Shown in pieces: positions 1 through 6,319 of a stretch of DNA of 11,184 nt (position 1 is the first letter of the stretch; every line of letters begins with the position of its first letter). A program made the position numbers and the translations under genes. Where the stretch lies: the NCBI GenBank assembly GCA_016210805.1, contig JACQTL010000152.1:1-11184 (forward strand). Reading direction: 5' to 3'. The notes beneath the pieces are model-generated. The model was not told where the DNA came from. It saw only the letters and a list, made by a program, of their open reading frames with translations, and searched no databases. This DNA is from Actinomycetota bacterium (GTDB lineage Bacteria > Actinomycetota > UBA4738 > G016210805).

Positions 1-193
1 CCCCCTCGCGGTGGCCGGCCACCACCTCCTCGATCGGGAAGTCCCCGTAGCCCTCCTCAAGGAGCGCGGCCATGGCCGGGGAGAGCTTGGACGCGTCCGG
101 CTCGGCGGCCGACGCTGCCCCCGGAACCAGGGCCACCAGCGAGGCCACCAGGGCGGCCGCGATCATCACCCGTGACGTCGGACGGCGTGTCAC
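1..193 (-). CDS. Secreted protein, N-terminal part only (runs off the left edge)
   Basis: A reading frame opens with GTG at 193 and stays open for 64 codons to the window edge. An AAGGAG Shine-Dalgarno sequence lies 6 nt before the GTG, which decides this start. The N-terminus is a textbook Sec signal peptide: basic residues (MTRRPTSR), a hydrophobic core at about residues 9-24 rich in Ala, Leu and Val, and a likely signal peptidase I site after GAASA or SAA near residues 28-30. The mature part begins EPDASKLSPAMAALLEEGYG and is acidic. Too little is present to name a family; a secreted enzyme or cell-surface protein is as far as the sequence goes. The gene reads away from the methyltransferase gene at 464, so the stretch 194-454 is the shared upstream region of both. 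Confidence 0.72.
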   Translation of the reverse strand, partial: MTRRPTSRVMIAAALVASLVALVPGAASAAEPDASKLSPAMAALLEEGYGDFPIEEVVAGHREG

Positions 194-285
194 TGCCGAC
201 TCCTTCCTCCTCGGCCGGGCGGGCGGGTCTCGGCGCGACCCCTCGCCCGGCGGATGCCCGGGCCACGGACCTGGCGGGCGACCTG

Positions 286-300
286 GGGGACTCCGTCCCC
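286..300. other. Perfect 6-bp hairpin in the leader of the secreted-protein gene
   Basis: GGGGAC (286-291) and GTCCCC (295-300) pair perfectly around a TCC loop. It lies between the A+T-rich patch at 308-327 and the start codon at 193, so it would be in the 5' leader if the minus-strand promoter is in that patch. There is no T-tract, so it is not a standard terminator. Confidence 0.45.
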
Positions 301-308
301 TCAGGGCA

Positions 309-328
309 TAGTCCGAAATAACTAGTCC
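309..328. repeat. Direct repeat TAGTCC / GGACTA in an A+T-rich patch
   Basis: TAGTCC occurs at 309-314 and 323-328, a spacing of 14 bases. On the minus strand this reads GGACTA-N8-GGACTA. The second copy overlaps the palindrome ACTAGT (321-326). The intervening bases (GAAATAAC) are among the most A+T-rich in the window. The position, 116-135 bases upstream of the minus-strand GTG at 193, suits a promoter or a tandem regulator-binding site. Which of these it is cannot be told from sequence alone. Confidence 0.4.
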
Positions 329-362
329 CCTGCGCCTGACTTGCTGAAACCTGCCGGTGCAG

Positions 363-378
363 GGGTCGCTCCCGACCC
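363..378. other. Perfect 6-bp hairpin, GGGTCG / CGACCC
   Basis: GGGTCG (363-368) and CGACCC (373-378) pair perfectly around a 4-nt CTCC loop, 85-100 bases before the methyltransferase start. With the hairpin at 286-300 it brackets the A+T-rich repeat patch. It has no T-tract. It could be a structured leader element, an operator dyad or chance in G+C-rich DNA. Confidence 0.35.
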
Positions 379-463
379 GGACGACCTGCTCCAGGGGGTG
401 GCCTTGGACCGCCCGAGGCGGATACCCTGCCCGGTGTATCGCTGGCAGGCGGGGGTGGGAGGC

Positions 464-1297
464 ATGGCCGAGGCCGGTGCGGTGGGGGGGCTCGCCGGGA
501 ACGACGGGTGGTCGGGCCGCCTCGAGGAGGCCCTGTGCTTCCGCTGCCGTCTCCCCGGAGGCGAGCTGTACGGCCTGGGGGCTCACCGGGTGGTCCGGTG
601 CCCGTCCTGCCGGCAGGTCTTCATCAGCCCCCGGCTGCGGGCGGACGCCCGCGTCGAGCTCTACGCCGACGCCTCGTACTTCGAGGGCGGGATCTACGGC
701 AACGGGACGCACTGGAGCATGGCCGCCGCCCTCCAGAGGACCTGGTCGGCGGGCCGGCTGGGCCTGATGGAGGACGGCGTGCCCGGCCCGGTCCGGGGAA
801 GGACGCTGCTCGAGGTGGGATGCGCCTACGGCTGGTTCCTGGCCGCCGCCCGGGAGCGGGGGTACGAGGTCACGGGGCTGGAGTACTCGGCCCCGGCCGC
901 CGTTCGGGCGGCCGAGCTCCTGGGGGTCGACATCCACGTCGGCGAGCTGGGGGAGGCCGGCCTGGCGGAGGGCGCGTTCGACGCCGTGGCGTTCTGGGAC
1001 GTGATCGAGCACGTCTCCGATCCGCTGGCCTTCCTCCGGGAGGTGCGGCGCGTGGTCCGGCCGGCCGGGATCGCCGCCTTCTCCTGCCCCTACTTCGACT
1101 CGGTGCCGGCCAGGCTCTTCCGCTCCAGGTGGTGGGCGCTGAAGCCGACCGAGCACATCTGGCACTTCACCTCGCGGACGCTGCGGAGCGTCTTCGAGGA
1201 CGCCGGGTTCCGCATCCGGGTCCTCCGCCGGAACCCGCTCTTGCGGGCGAACCTCGGCCGGCTGGACAGCATCGTGGGGATCGCGGTCCCCGTCTGA
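464..1297 (+). CDS. Class I SAM-dependent methyltransferase with N-terminal Cys pairs
   Basis: The 277-residue product has an N-terminal segment with two CxxC pairs (CFRC at 25-28, CPSC at 46-49), the spacing of a small zinc-ribbon-like element. A Methyltransf_23-type Rossmann domain follows: glycine motif I LLEVGCAYG at 115-123, the acidic end of strand 2 in VTGLEYS, motif FDAVAFWDVIEHV (the DxxEH motif typical of this group), then LREVRRVVRPAG. Near the C-terminus TEHIWHFTSRTL and FEDAGFRI match the usual tail of the family. Such proteins generally methylate sugars, lipids or small metabolites, often in surface-glycan clusters; no such cluster is visible here, so the substrate is unknown. 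The frame is open from 341, but ATG 464 has a GGGAGG just before it, and residues upstream of it look non-coding; GTG 455 is an alternative. The gene converges on the lysozyme-like gene, 33 bases away. Confidence 0.85.
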   Translation: MAEAGAVGGLAGNDGWSGRLEEALCFRCRLPGGELYGLGAHRVVRCPSCRQVFISPRLRADARVELYADASYFEGGIYGNGTHWSMAAALQRTWSAGRLGLMEDGVPGPVRGRTLLEVGCAYGWFLAAARERGYEVTGLEYSAPAAVRAAELLGVDIHVGELGEAGLAEGAFDAVAFWDVIEHVSDPLAFLREVRRVVRPAGIAAFSCPYFDSVPARLFRSRWWALKPTEHIWHFTSRTLRSVFEDAGFRIRVLRRNPLLRANLGRLDSIVGIAVPV

Positions 1298-1330
1298 ACG
1301 GCCGGCACCCGTGGGGGCGACGGCTCCCGC

Positions 1331-1933
1331 TCAGCCCCCGCCGCAGACGGGCCAGTCCGCCTCCCAGGTCCCCCGCTCGACGGCCATCCGGACGCTGACG
1401 ATCACGTTGGCCCTCGCGTCGTCCATGGACGCGCCCTCGAACCCGTGGGCCCCGGCCCGCTCGCGCCAGTACCGGGCGTGCTGCTGGAACAGGCCCCCGC
1501 ACCCCCACCCGGCGCAGCCGGTCGGGTTGTAGGCGTCGGCCCTCAGGTCGGACTCGCACATCGCCACCTCGACCGCCCGCTGGGGTCCGCCGGGCGCCCG
1601 GTAGTGGCGCGCCACGCAGCGGATCAGGCGCTCGACGGCGGCGTCGCCCCGCCGCCAGGGGACGTCGCAGATGGGCACGGCTCCGGCCTCCACCACGGAG
1701 GCCGCTCCCCCCGGCCCCGGGCCGCCGGCCCCGGGGACGCCGGCCGCCAGGGCCATGGGCGCCAGGGCTCCGAGGAGCATGCCCACGGCGACCGTGGCCG
1801 GGAAGCCCGGCCGCCGCCCCGGCGCCGCGTGGCGGGCTCCCCCGGGCCGGGCGGGCGGTCGCCGGCCGCCCGGGCCCGGCGGAGGAGCCGGTCCGGGAAC
1901 GGTGCGGGGCGGGGCCGATGCCGAGAACGGCAC
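1331..1933 (-). CDS. Secreted transglycosylase/lysozyme-like protein
   Basis: The 200-residue product has a long Pro/Gly/Arg-rich N-terminus, a hydrophobic segment at about 47-65 (signal peptide or anchor) ending ALAAG, then a compact domain at about 85-200. In that domain AMCESDLRADAYNP, followed by GCGGLFQQHARYW, matches the SLT/lysozyme-like motif seen in actinobacterial muralidases, with E127 as the probable catalytic acid. There are six cysteines, all after the hydrophobic segment (89, 106, 126, 140, 145, 197), which fits disulfide bonding outside the cell. The likely role is cleaving or remodelling peptidoglycan. GTG 1933 is preceded by GAAGGA 9 nt away. The N-region before the hydrophobic stretch is unusually long (about 42 residues), so a later start near residues 34-52 is possible. 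Divergent from the Nudix gene, with 91 bases between. Confidence 0.78.
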   Translation of the reverse strand: MPFSASAPPRTVPGPAPPPGPGGRRPPARPGGARHAAPGRRPGFPATVAVGMLLGALAPMALAAGVPGAGGPGPGGAASVVEAGAVPICDVPWRRGDAAVERLIRCVARHYRAPGGPQRAVEVAMCESDLRADAYNPTGCAGWGCGGLFQQHARYWRERAGAHGFEGASMDDARANVIVSVRMAVERGTWEADWPVCGGG

Positions 1934-2012
1934 CCCACCATCCTTCCCATCTGGCTACCGGGACGAACCGGAGCAAGCCGGACACCCGGCGTCCCGGAGA
2001 GCGGACGTCCCG

Positions 2013-2024
2013 TACGATGGTGGG
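2013..2024 (+). promoter_or_regulatory. Candidate leaderless promoter (-10 TACGAT) of the Nudix operon
   Basis: TACGAT (2013-2018) fits the actinobacterial -10 form TANNNT and ends only 6 bases before the ATG at 2025. Transcription would then begin at or next to the A of the start codon, giving a leaderless mRNA. No Shine-Dalgarno sequence of useful spacing precedes the ATG, which agrees. I see no convincing -35 box. Confidence 0.5.
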
Positions 2025-2654
2025 ATGAATACGGCGGACGCCGCCACGACCGGCTCGGGCCGTTCCTCCCCCCGGGCCTGGGACGCGCTCCGCTCGGCCC
2101 TCGACCGGGACCCGGAGATCGTGCCCCCACCCGACACGCTGCTGGCCGGGGTGCTGCTCCCGGTGCTCGGGACCCGGAGGCCGTCCCTCGTGTTCACGAA
2201 GCGCTCCGAGGAGCTCTCCAGGCACCGGGGGGAGATCTCGTTCCCGGGCGGGCTGAGGCACGCGGAGGACGCGTCGCTCCGGGAGACCGCCCTGCGGGAG
2301 ACCGAGGAGGAGCTCGGGGTCCCCCGGGAGGCCGTGGAGGTCCTGGGAGCACTGGAGCCCGTCCACACGTTCGTCTCGGGCATCCTCATCGTGCCCTACG
2401 TGGGCGTGCTGGCCGCCCGGCCGGAGTTCCTCCCCAGCCCCGGAGAGATCGACGAGGTACTGGAGTACGACCTGGCCTCGCTCCTCGCCGCCGAGGCCGA
2501 GCAGAGCTACCACACGGAGCTCGGCACCTGGACCGGCCACGCCTACGAGATGGACGGCCACGTGATCTGGGGCGCGACGGCCCGGATACTCCACGGGTTC
2601 CTCGTGACGGTCCGGCGGACCGCGCCGGGGCTGGTCGGCACGAGGGTCCGCTGA
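2025..2654 (+). CDS. Nudix hydrolase, CoA pyrophosphatase (NudL/NUDT7-8) type
   Basis: The 209-residue product carries the signature of CoA-type Nudix enzymes: LVFTKRSEELSRHRGEISF followed by PGG (residues 55-76), the equivalent of the UPF0035 motif that precedes the Nudix box in coenzyme A pyrophosphatases. The Nudix box runs to residue 99, with RETEEELGV at 91-99 supplying the metal-binding glutamates (E92, E95, E96). Spacing between the GG and the RE follows the NudL variant, not the strict generic consensus. Known members split CoA or its oxidised or acylated forms into 4'-phosphopantetheine (or derivative) and 3',5'-ADP. The ATG at 2025 is chosen because the frame upstream is a compositional shadow and a -10-like box sits 6 bases before it. 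It is the first gene of a packed plus-strand operon; the next start is one base after its stop. Confidence 0.9.
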   Translation: MNTADAATTGSGRSSPRAWDALRSALDRDPEIVPPPDTLLAGVLLPVLGTRRPSLVFTKRSEELSRHRGEISFPGGLRHAEDASLRETALRETEEELGVPREAVEVLGALEPVHTFVSGILIVPYVGVLAARPEFLPSPGEIDEVLEYDLASLLAAEAEQSYHTELGTWTGHAYEMDGHVIWGATARILHGFLVTVRRTAPGLVGTRVR

Positions 2655-2655
2655 G

Positions 2656-3084
2656 TTGATCGCCACGCCGCACGACCGCGAGCTCCGGGCCCTGCTCGGC
2701 GACGCCCGCACCATCGCCGTCGTCGGCCTTTCGTCGAAGCCATGGCGCGAGTCGAACTCCGTGGCCAGGTACCTCCAGGCCCGGGGGTACCGGATCGTGC
2801 CGGTGAACCCCAAGGAGACCGAGGTCCTCGGCGAGCGAGCCTACCCGAGCCTTCTGGACGTCCCGGACCCCGTCGACGTCGTCGACGTGTTCCGCAGGGC
2901 GGAGCACGCTCCGGAGGTCGCCCGGCAGGCCGTGCGGATCGGGGCCCGGGCCCTGTGGCTGCAGCTCGGCATCGTCAGCGAGGAGGCCCGCAGGATCGCC
3001 GAGGAGGGTGGGCTGGAGGTCGTCATGGGCGTGTGCATCCGCTCGGAGCACGCTCGGTTGGGCGAGGAGGACGAGAGACGATGA
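2656..3084 (+). CDS. CoA-binding domain protein (YccU/COG1832 type)
   Basis: The 142-residue product is a single Rossmann-like CoA-binding domain. The nucleotide-binding N-terminus reads TIAVVGLSSKPWRESNSVAR (residues 19-38) and is followed by GYRIVPVNP (44-52), the usual loop of this family. The later strand-helix elements LWLQLGIVSEEA (100-111) and VVMGVCI (122-128) also fit; the commoner family ending is VMDRC, so G-V in place of D-R is a small departure. Single-domain members are related to the CoA-binding part of succinyl-CoA synthetase and have no proven catalytic role. The start is TTG, one base after the Nudix stop; no ATG or GTG suits better, and this spacing indicates translational coupling. 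Its stop overlaps the next start in an ATGA. Being beside a CoA-degrading enzyme suggests a shared link to CoA or acyl-CoA handling, which is inference. Confidence 0.88.
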   Translation: MIATPHDRELRALLGDARTIAVVGLSSKPWRESNSVARYLQARGYRIVPVNPKETEVLGERAYPSLLDVPDPVDVVDVFRRAEHAPEVARQAVRIGARALWLQLGIVSEEARRIAEEGGLEVVMGVCIRSEHARLGEEDERR

Positions 3085-3245
3085 CCCAGTGGGAGTACTT
3101 CGTGGCGCCGCTCCTGGAGCACAACCCCGGCGAGATCCTGAACGCGTTCGGGCAGGACGGCTGGGAGCTCGTGTCGGTGGCCCAGATCGACACGCCGGCG
3201 GGCGGGCGGTCGCTGGTGGCCTACCTCAAGCGTCCGAAGGGGTAG
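3081..3245 (+). CDS. Small DUF4177-like protein
   Basis: A 54-residue protein starting with the ATG of an ATGA overlap (3081-3084). The sequence pattern WEYFVAPL at residues 4-11, then ILNAFGQDGWELVSV at about 20-34, and a final strand SLVAYLKRP, is the hallmark of DUF4177 proteins: a short beta strand, a helix with the GWELV motif, and two more strands. No biochemical function is known for the family. It is too small for most cut-offs and easily missed, but the overlap with the preceding gene and the motif make it convincing. It is the last gene of the Nudix operon; its stop is 7 bases from the stop of the convergent dehydrogenase gene. Confidence 0.82.
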   Translation: MTQWEYFVAPLLEHNPGEILNAFGQDGWELVSVAQIDTPAGGRSLVAYLKRPKG

Positions 3246-3268
3246 CCGGGGCTCACAGCGTCCCCGGC
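3245..3268. terminator. Possible bidirectional terminator hairpin between convergent genes
   Basis: GCCGGGG (3245-3251) and CCCCGGC (3262-3268) form a perfect 7-bp stem with a 10-nt loop. The hairpin overlaps the stop codons of both convergent genes (3243-3245 plus, 3253-3255 minus). No T-tract follows on either strand, so it would be a non-canonical terminator or an mRNA 3'-end structure. Confidence 0.35.
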
Positions 3269-4542
3269 GGCCGGCGCCGGGCCCACAGCCGGAACGCCAC
3301 CCCCGCCACGGCGGCCACCAGGGCTAGGGCGACGAGCGCCGCGACGGCAAGCGCGGCCGCCCTGCCCCGCTCTCCGGCGTCCTCCTCCTCGGACGGGATC
3401 GTCGTGGCCGGGGCGGAGGTAGCAGGGGAGGACGTGGGGGAGGGGGACCCGGCTTGGACCACGCCCTCGATCCGCAGGATCGACCCCGAGGTGGCCACGT
3501 ACAGCGCCCCGTCGGGGCCGACGGCCAGGTCGGTGATCCCCTCGTCGAACGTGGCCACGACCTCCTCCCGGTCGACCTGGCGGAGCGCCGGCCCGGCGAG
3601 GAGGAGCCTGTGGAGGGCCCCCTCGAAGTCGCCCACGTACAGCGTGCTGCCCGGCTCGCGGTGGGGGTCGCCCGCGGCGAGCGGCCGGTCGAAGAACGCG
3701 CACCCGGTGGGCACGACGATCTCCTCCCAGGCGAAGGCGGGGTCGACCTGGTCCGGGTCGCCCCCCGGCCCCAGCTGGCTCGGCCAGCCGTAGTCCCGCC
3801 CGGCGAAGATCACGTTGACCTCGTCGTACCGGCTCGGCCCGTTCTCGGTCTCCCACAGGTCCCCGGTCACGGGGTTCACGCAGAGCCCGAACGAGTTCCG
3901 GTGCCCGACCGAGAAGACCGGGTTGTCGGGGCCGAAGGGGTTGTCCTGGGGAGGGGAGCCGTCCGGGGCGAGGCGGAGGACCTTCCCGTTCAGCCGCCCG
4001 GGGTCGGGGGCCCGGTCGGCCTCCGCGGCGTCGCCGAGCACGAGGTAGAGCATCCCGTCCGCGCCGATCGTCATGTCTCCCCCGTTGTGGATCCCGGGGG
4101 ACGACAGGAGGTCCATGACCGGCTCCGGGCGGGCCCCGTCGTCGCCGAGGCGGAGGCGGACCAGCCGGTTCAGGAGGGTGCCGGCCTCGGTGAAGTACAG
4201 GAAGACCTCGGGGCTCTCCTCGAACCGGGGGTGGAGGGCCACGCCCAGGAGCCCCATCTCGGCCCCTCCCTCCACGTCGAGGGTTGCCACGGGCCGTTCG
4301 CGGAGGCGTCCGCCGACCACCACCCTCAGGCGGCCGGTCTCCTTCTCCGTGAAGAAGAGGCGCCCGTCCGGGGCGAAGGCCATGTTCGTGGGGAACCGCA
4401 GGCCGGAAAGGAAGGTCTCGACGGCCGGCCCCTCCTGGGCGACGGCGCCCGAGGAGGGCAGGCGGACCGCGGCCGGCCAGGCGACCGCCAGCGCGGCGAG
4501 GACGAGGGCCAGGGCCCCCCGGGTGGCTCGGGCGGGGTTCAT
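3253..4542 (-). CDS. Membrane-anchored glucose/sorbosone dehydrogenase-like beta-propeller (PQQ-type)
   Basis: The 429-residue product is an exported GSDH-family six-bladed propeller. It starts with a signal peptide (hydrophobic core at about 10-26, probable cleavage near AVAQ, 33-36). Blade motifs then follow: GLRFPTNMAFAPDGRLFFTE (47-66), GLLGVALHP, IHNGGDMTIGADGMLYLVLG with H152 as the likely counterpart of the catalytic His of soluble glucose dehydrogenase, GHRNSFGL, and ENGPSRYDEVNVI before DYGWP. After the propeller comes a Ser/Thr/Pro-rich linker, then a C-terminal transmembrane helix at about 395-417 and a short basic tail (ARRR). The propeller should therefore sit outside the cell, tethered to the membrane. 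Family members oxidise sugars or other polyols using PQQ; many have unknown substrates, and no PQQ biosynthesis genes are visible here. It lies 61 bases after the FemAB-like gene, possibly co-transcribed. Confidence 0.87.
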   Translation of the reverse strand: MNPARATRGALALVLAALAVAWPAAVRLPSSGAVAQEGPAVETFLSGLRFPTNMAFAPDGRLFFTEKETGRLRVVVGGRLRERPVATLDVEGGAEMGLLGVALHPRFEESPEVFLYFTEAGTLLNRLVRLRLGDDGARPEPVMDLLSSPGIHNGGDMTIGADGMLYLVLGDAAEADRAPDPGRLNGKVLRLAPDGSPPQDNPFGPDNPVFSVGHRNSFGLCVNPVTGDLWETENGPSRYDEVNVIFAGRDYGWPSQLGPGGDPDQVDPAFAWEEIVVPTGCAFFDRPLAAGDPHREPGSTLYVGDFEGALHRLLLAGPALRQVDREEVVATFDEGITDLAVGPDGALYVATSGSILRIEGVVQAGSPSPTSSPATSAPATTIPSEEEDAGERGRAAALAVAALVALALVAAVAGVAFRLWARRRPPGTL

Positions 4543-4603
4543 GGGCGACCCGCGGGACCGGCGGGTCCGGCCATGATATGCCGCGGGCGGAGCCGGGCTC
4601 TTC

Positions 4604-5635
4604 TCACGCGCTCCGCTGGAGGCGCCGGGTGAGCCACGCTCCGGGGCCGCTCCGGGCCACCCGGTAGGCGGCCCTCCAGAGGCGCCCCCGGAAGGCCGAT
4701 AAGGAGGCCTGGTACCCGAGGACCGGCACGGGACGGGCCCCCCACTTCTCCTTGAACCGGCGAAGGTCCAGGTCGTCGGCCCGGGTGCCCATGAAGTCGA
4801 AGTACCGGTCCCCCCGGGCCACGGCGCCCAGGATGGCGCGGTGGAAGAGGGTGTCGTTGGCCCGGGCCGGGAAGGCCTCGGGGACCGATCCCCCCATCCA
4901 GTAGTGGGTGCCCAGCCCGGAGCGGACCATGGCCACCATGGCCACCGGACGCCCGTCCAGGCTTGCCACCAGGTAGTCGGCTCGGTCGGGGACCAGCCGG
5001 CGGTGGATCTCTCGGTACAGCCCCCTCGGGTACCAGGCCGGGGCCCGGTTCCGCTCCATGGCCGCGAGGTACAGGTCGTAGATCGCGTCGACGTCGGCGG
5101 GGTCGCGGGAGGCCGACACCTCGAGCCCCACCCGCTCGGCCTTCCGGAGCCCCCGGACCAGGGCCTTGGGGTACCCGGCCACCAGGTCCTCCTCGGAACG
5201 GACCTCCGACAGGTCGAGCACGTGGCGGATCCCGTGCACCACGGTGAGCCGGGCTCCGGTGGGAGCCTCGGTGTCGGTGTCCTCGGCGGCGAACGAGTGG
5301 TAGCCGCGCCGGCGGAGCTCGGGGAGCAGGAGCTCGAAGAGCTCCGGCGACCGGGAGCGGTCCCCGATCAGCCCCCCGTAGGGGACGAGCGAGTGGAACA
5401 TCCTGAACCCGGGGACCCTCCGCTCCGACCCGATCAGCCCCAGGACGGGGCGCCCTTCCCCCTCGACCAGGGCGGCGAAGAGGACCTCGGTTCGGAAGGC
5501 GGCCCGCACGACCCCGGCCCATGAGGAGGTGGCGAAGATGAGGTCGGTGGAGGCCTCGGCGAGCTCGTCCCATCCCTCGGGGGGATCGGGCCCCACGACG
5601 AGGCGGGTCGACGTGGCGAGAAAGGGTCCGGTCAC
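4604..5635 (-). CDS. FemAB-like GNAT-fold transferase (Acetyltransf_6 type)
   Basis: The 343-residue product has the layout of FemAB-type double-GNAT proteins: an N-terminal region with SLVPYGGLIGD at about 83-93, then KALVRGLRKAERVGLEV near 160-176, the characteristic R-x-x-R/K-K-A-x-x-x-G element before the second GNAT domain, and YLVASLDGRPVAMVAMV, HYWMGGS, ANDTLFHRAI and FDFMGTR leading to FKEKWGA at the C-terminus. Family members use aminoacyl-tRNA or acyl-CoA donors in peptidoglycan cross-bridge or surface-polysaccharide synthesis. The substrate here is unknown. There is no signal peptide. GTG 5635 is preceded by GAGGA 8 nt away, a good ribosome-binding site. It starts 33 bases after the TetR gene, with a hairpin between, and is followed by the dehydrogenase gene. 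Confidence 0.83.
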   Translation of the reverse strand: MTGPFLATSTRLVVGPDPPEGWDELAEASTDLIFATSSWAGVVRAAFRTEVLFAALVEGEGRPVLGLIGSERRVPGFRMFHSLVPYGGLIGDRSRSPELFELLLPELRRRGYHSFAAEDTDTEAPTGARLTVVHGIRHVLDLSEVRSEEDLVAGYPKALVRGLRKAERVGLEVSASRDPADVDAIYDLYLAAMERNRAPAWYPRGLYREIHRRLVPDRADYLVASLDGRPVAMVAMVRSGLGTHYWMGGSVPEAFPARANDTLFHRAILGAVARGDRYFDFMGTRADDLDLRRFKEKWGARPVPVLGYQASLSAFRGRLWRAAYRVARSGPGAWLTRRLQRSA

Positions 5636-5656
5636 ACCCCTATTCCTCGGGCGGAA

Positions 5657-5680
5657 GGGCCGGGCTCTTTACGCCGGCCC
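5657..5680. other. 7-bp hairpin over the TetR stop codon
   Basis: GGGCCGG (5657-5663) pairs perfectly with CCGGCCC (5674-5680) around a 10-nt loop that contains the TetR stop codon (5669-5671, minus strand). It ends 22 bases before the FemAB-like start. It could weaken read-through from the TetR gene into the next one. It lacks a T-tract, so true termination is unproven. Confidence 0.3.
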
Positions 5681-6319
5681 GCCGGACCGCCCTTCCCCGG
5701 GAGGACCGGGGGACAGGACCTTGCGCATGAAGGCCTCGGCCGCGGCGACCAGGCGGTCCCTGTCGATCTCCTGCCCGTAGAGGATCCCCTGCTCGAGGGT
5801 CCCGTAGAACGCGTGCTTCAGGAACGAGGCGGCGAGCTCCGGGTCGGCCGCGTCGAACACCCCGCCCTCGATGCCGGCCTTGATGGCGAAGGAGAACATC
5901 GCGCCCAGCCGCTCGTTGGCCCTGGAGAAAACCTCGCGCCCGTCGGGGGTCAGGCCCTCCTGGGCGAAGACCTGGATCAGGTCCCGGTTGCCCAGGACGA
6001 AGTCGATCAGGGACTCGACGGTCGCGTCGGCCACGGCCCACCAGTCCTCCGGGCGGGCCCCCCCGAAGAACCGGGACGCCTCCGCGACCAGGTCGTCGGC
6101 GAACCGCTGCTTCAGCCCGCCGAGGAGGGCCTCTTTGGAGTCGAAGTACAGGTAGAAGGTCCCCTTGGCCACACCGGCCGCGTCGGTTATGTCGGCCACC
6201 GTGGCCCCCCGGACCCCCTTGTCCCGGAACACCGTGCGGGCCGCCTCGAACAGCTCTCCCCGCCGCTCCTCCGGGCCCTTGGTGACCCGCCTCCTCGCGG
6301 CCCCCACGCGCATCCCCAT
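5669..6319 (-). CDS. TetR/AcrR-family transcriptional regulator
   Basis: The 216-residue protein begins with a basic arm (RVGAARRRVTKG) and a clear TetR DNA-binding domain at about 20-68: AARTVFRDKGVRGATVADIT, then AGVAKGTFYLYFDSKEALL, where GTFYLYF is the recognition-helix motif. The remaining helical C-terminal part, from about residue 75, is the ligand-binding and dimer domain and gives no clue to its ligand. ATG 6319 is preferred over an in-frame ATG at 6370 because a -10-like TAGACT ends 7 bases before it, suggesting a leaderless transcript, and residues further upstream are Arg/Pro-rich shadow; ATG 6313 is also possible. It sits 47 bases after metB. Likely targets are its own promoter and the FemAB/dehydrogenase genes downstream, but no convincing operator palindrome is visible. 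Confidence 0.9.
   Translation of the reverse strand: MGMRVGAARRRVTKGPEERRGELFEAARTVFRDKGVRGATVADITDAAGVAKGTFYLYFDSKEALLGGLKQRFADDLVAEASRFFGGARPEDWWAVADATVESLIDFVLGNRDLIQVFAQEGLTPDGREVFSRANERLGAMFSFAIKAGIEGGVFDAADPELAASFLKHAFYGTLEQGILYGQEIDRDRLVAAAEAFMRKVLSPGPPGEGRSGGPA

Larger units (their letters stand above)
194..454. other. Non-coding divergent upstream region
   Basis: About 260 bases separate the secreted-protein gene (minus) from the methyltransferase gene (plus). No frame here looks coding: the open frames are arginine, glycine and proline-rich shadows. It holds two perfect short hairpins (286-300 and 363-378), a distinctly A+T-rich patch at 308-327 with a repeated TAGTCC, and a TTGGAC at 404-409 that resembles a -35 box but has no well-spaced -10. 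No known riboswitch consensus was recognised. Confidence 0.6.

Noticed and set aside
194..380. Riboswitch in the leader of the secreted-protein gene (c-di-AMP, c-di-GMP or cobalamin)
   Set aside because: Compared by eye with the core motifs I remember for these classes; none matched. Only short unrelated hairpins remain.
341..463. Upstream extension of the methyltransferase to ATG 341
   Set aside because: The added 41 residues resemble no family sequence, and the hairpin at 363-378 plus the ribosome-binding-like GGGAGG before 464 favour the later start.
508..1398. Plus-strand open frame of 296 codons over the methyltransferase gene
   Set aside because: Arg/Gly/Pro-rich shadow with no recognisable motif, while the overlapping frame has a complete methyltransferase.
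1946..1955. GCCAGATGGG before the lysozyme-like gene resembling GCCAGAATGGG before cbs (9760-9770)
   Set aside because: The distances to the start codons differ (12 versus 30 bases) and two copies are too few to call a shared promoter motif.
1167..2813. Very long minus-strand open frame (548 codons)
   Set aside because: It crosses the lysozyme-like, Nudix and CoA-binding genes in the wrong frame and is rich in Arg, Gly and Pro, the usual shadow in G+C-rich DNA.
4555..4568. GGACC / GGTCC hairpin with a 4-nt loop between the FemAB-like and dehydrogenase genes
   Set aside because: Only 5 bp, no T-tract, and expected by chance in DNA of this composition.
4539..5573. Long minus-strand frame overlapping the FemAB-like gene
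   Set aside because: Arg/Gly/Pro-rich, no motif, and displaced from the frame that encodes the FemAB-like protein.
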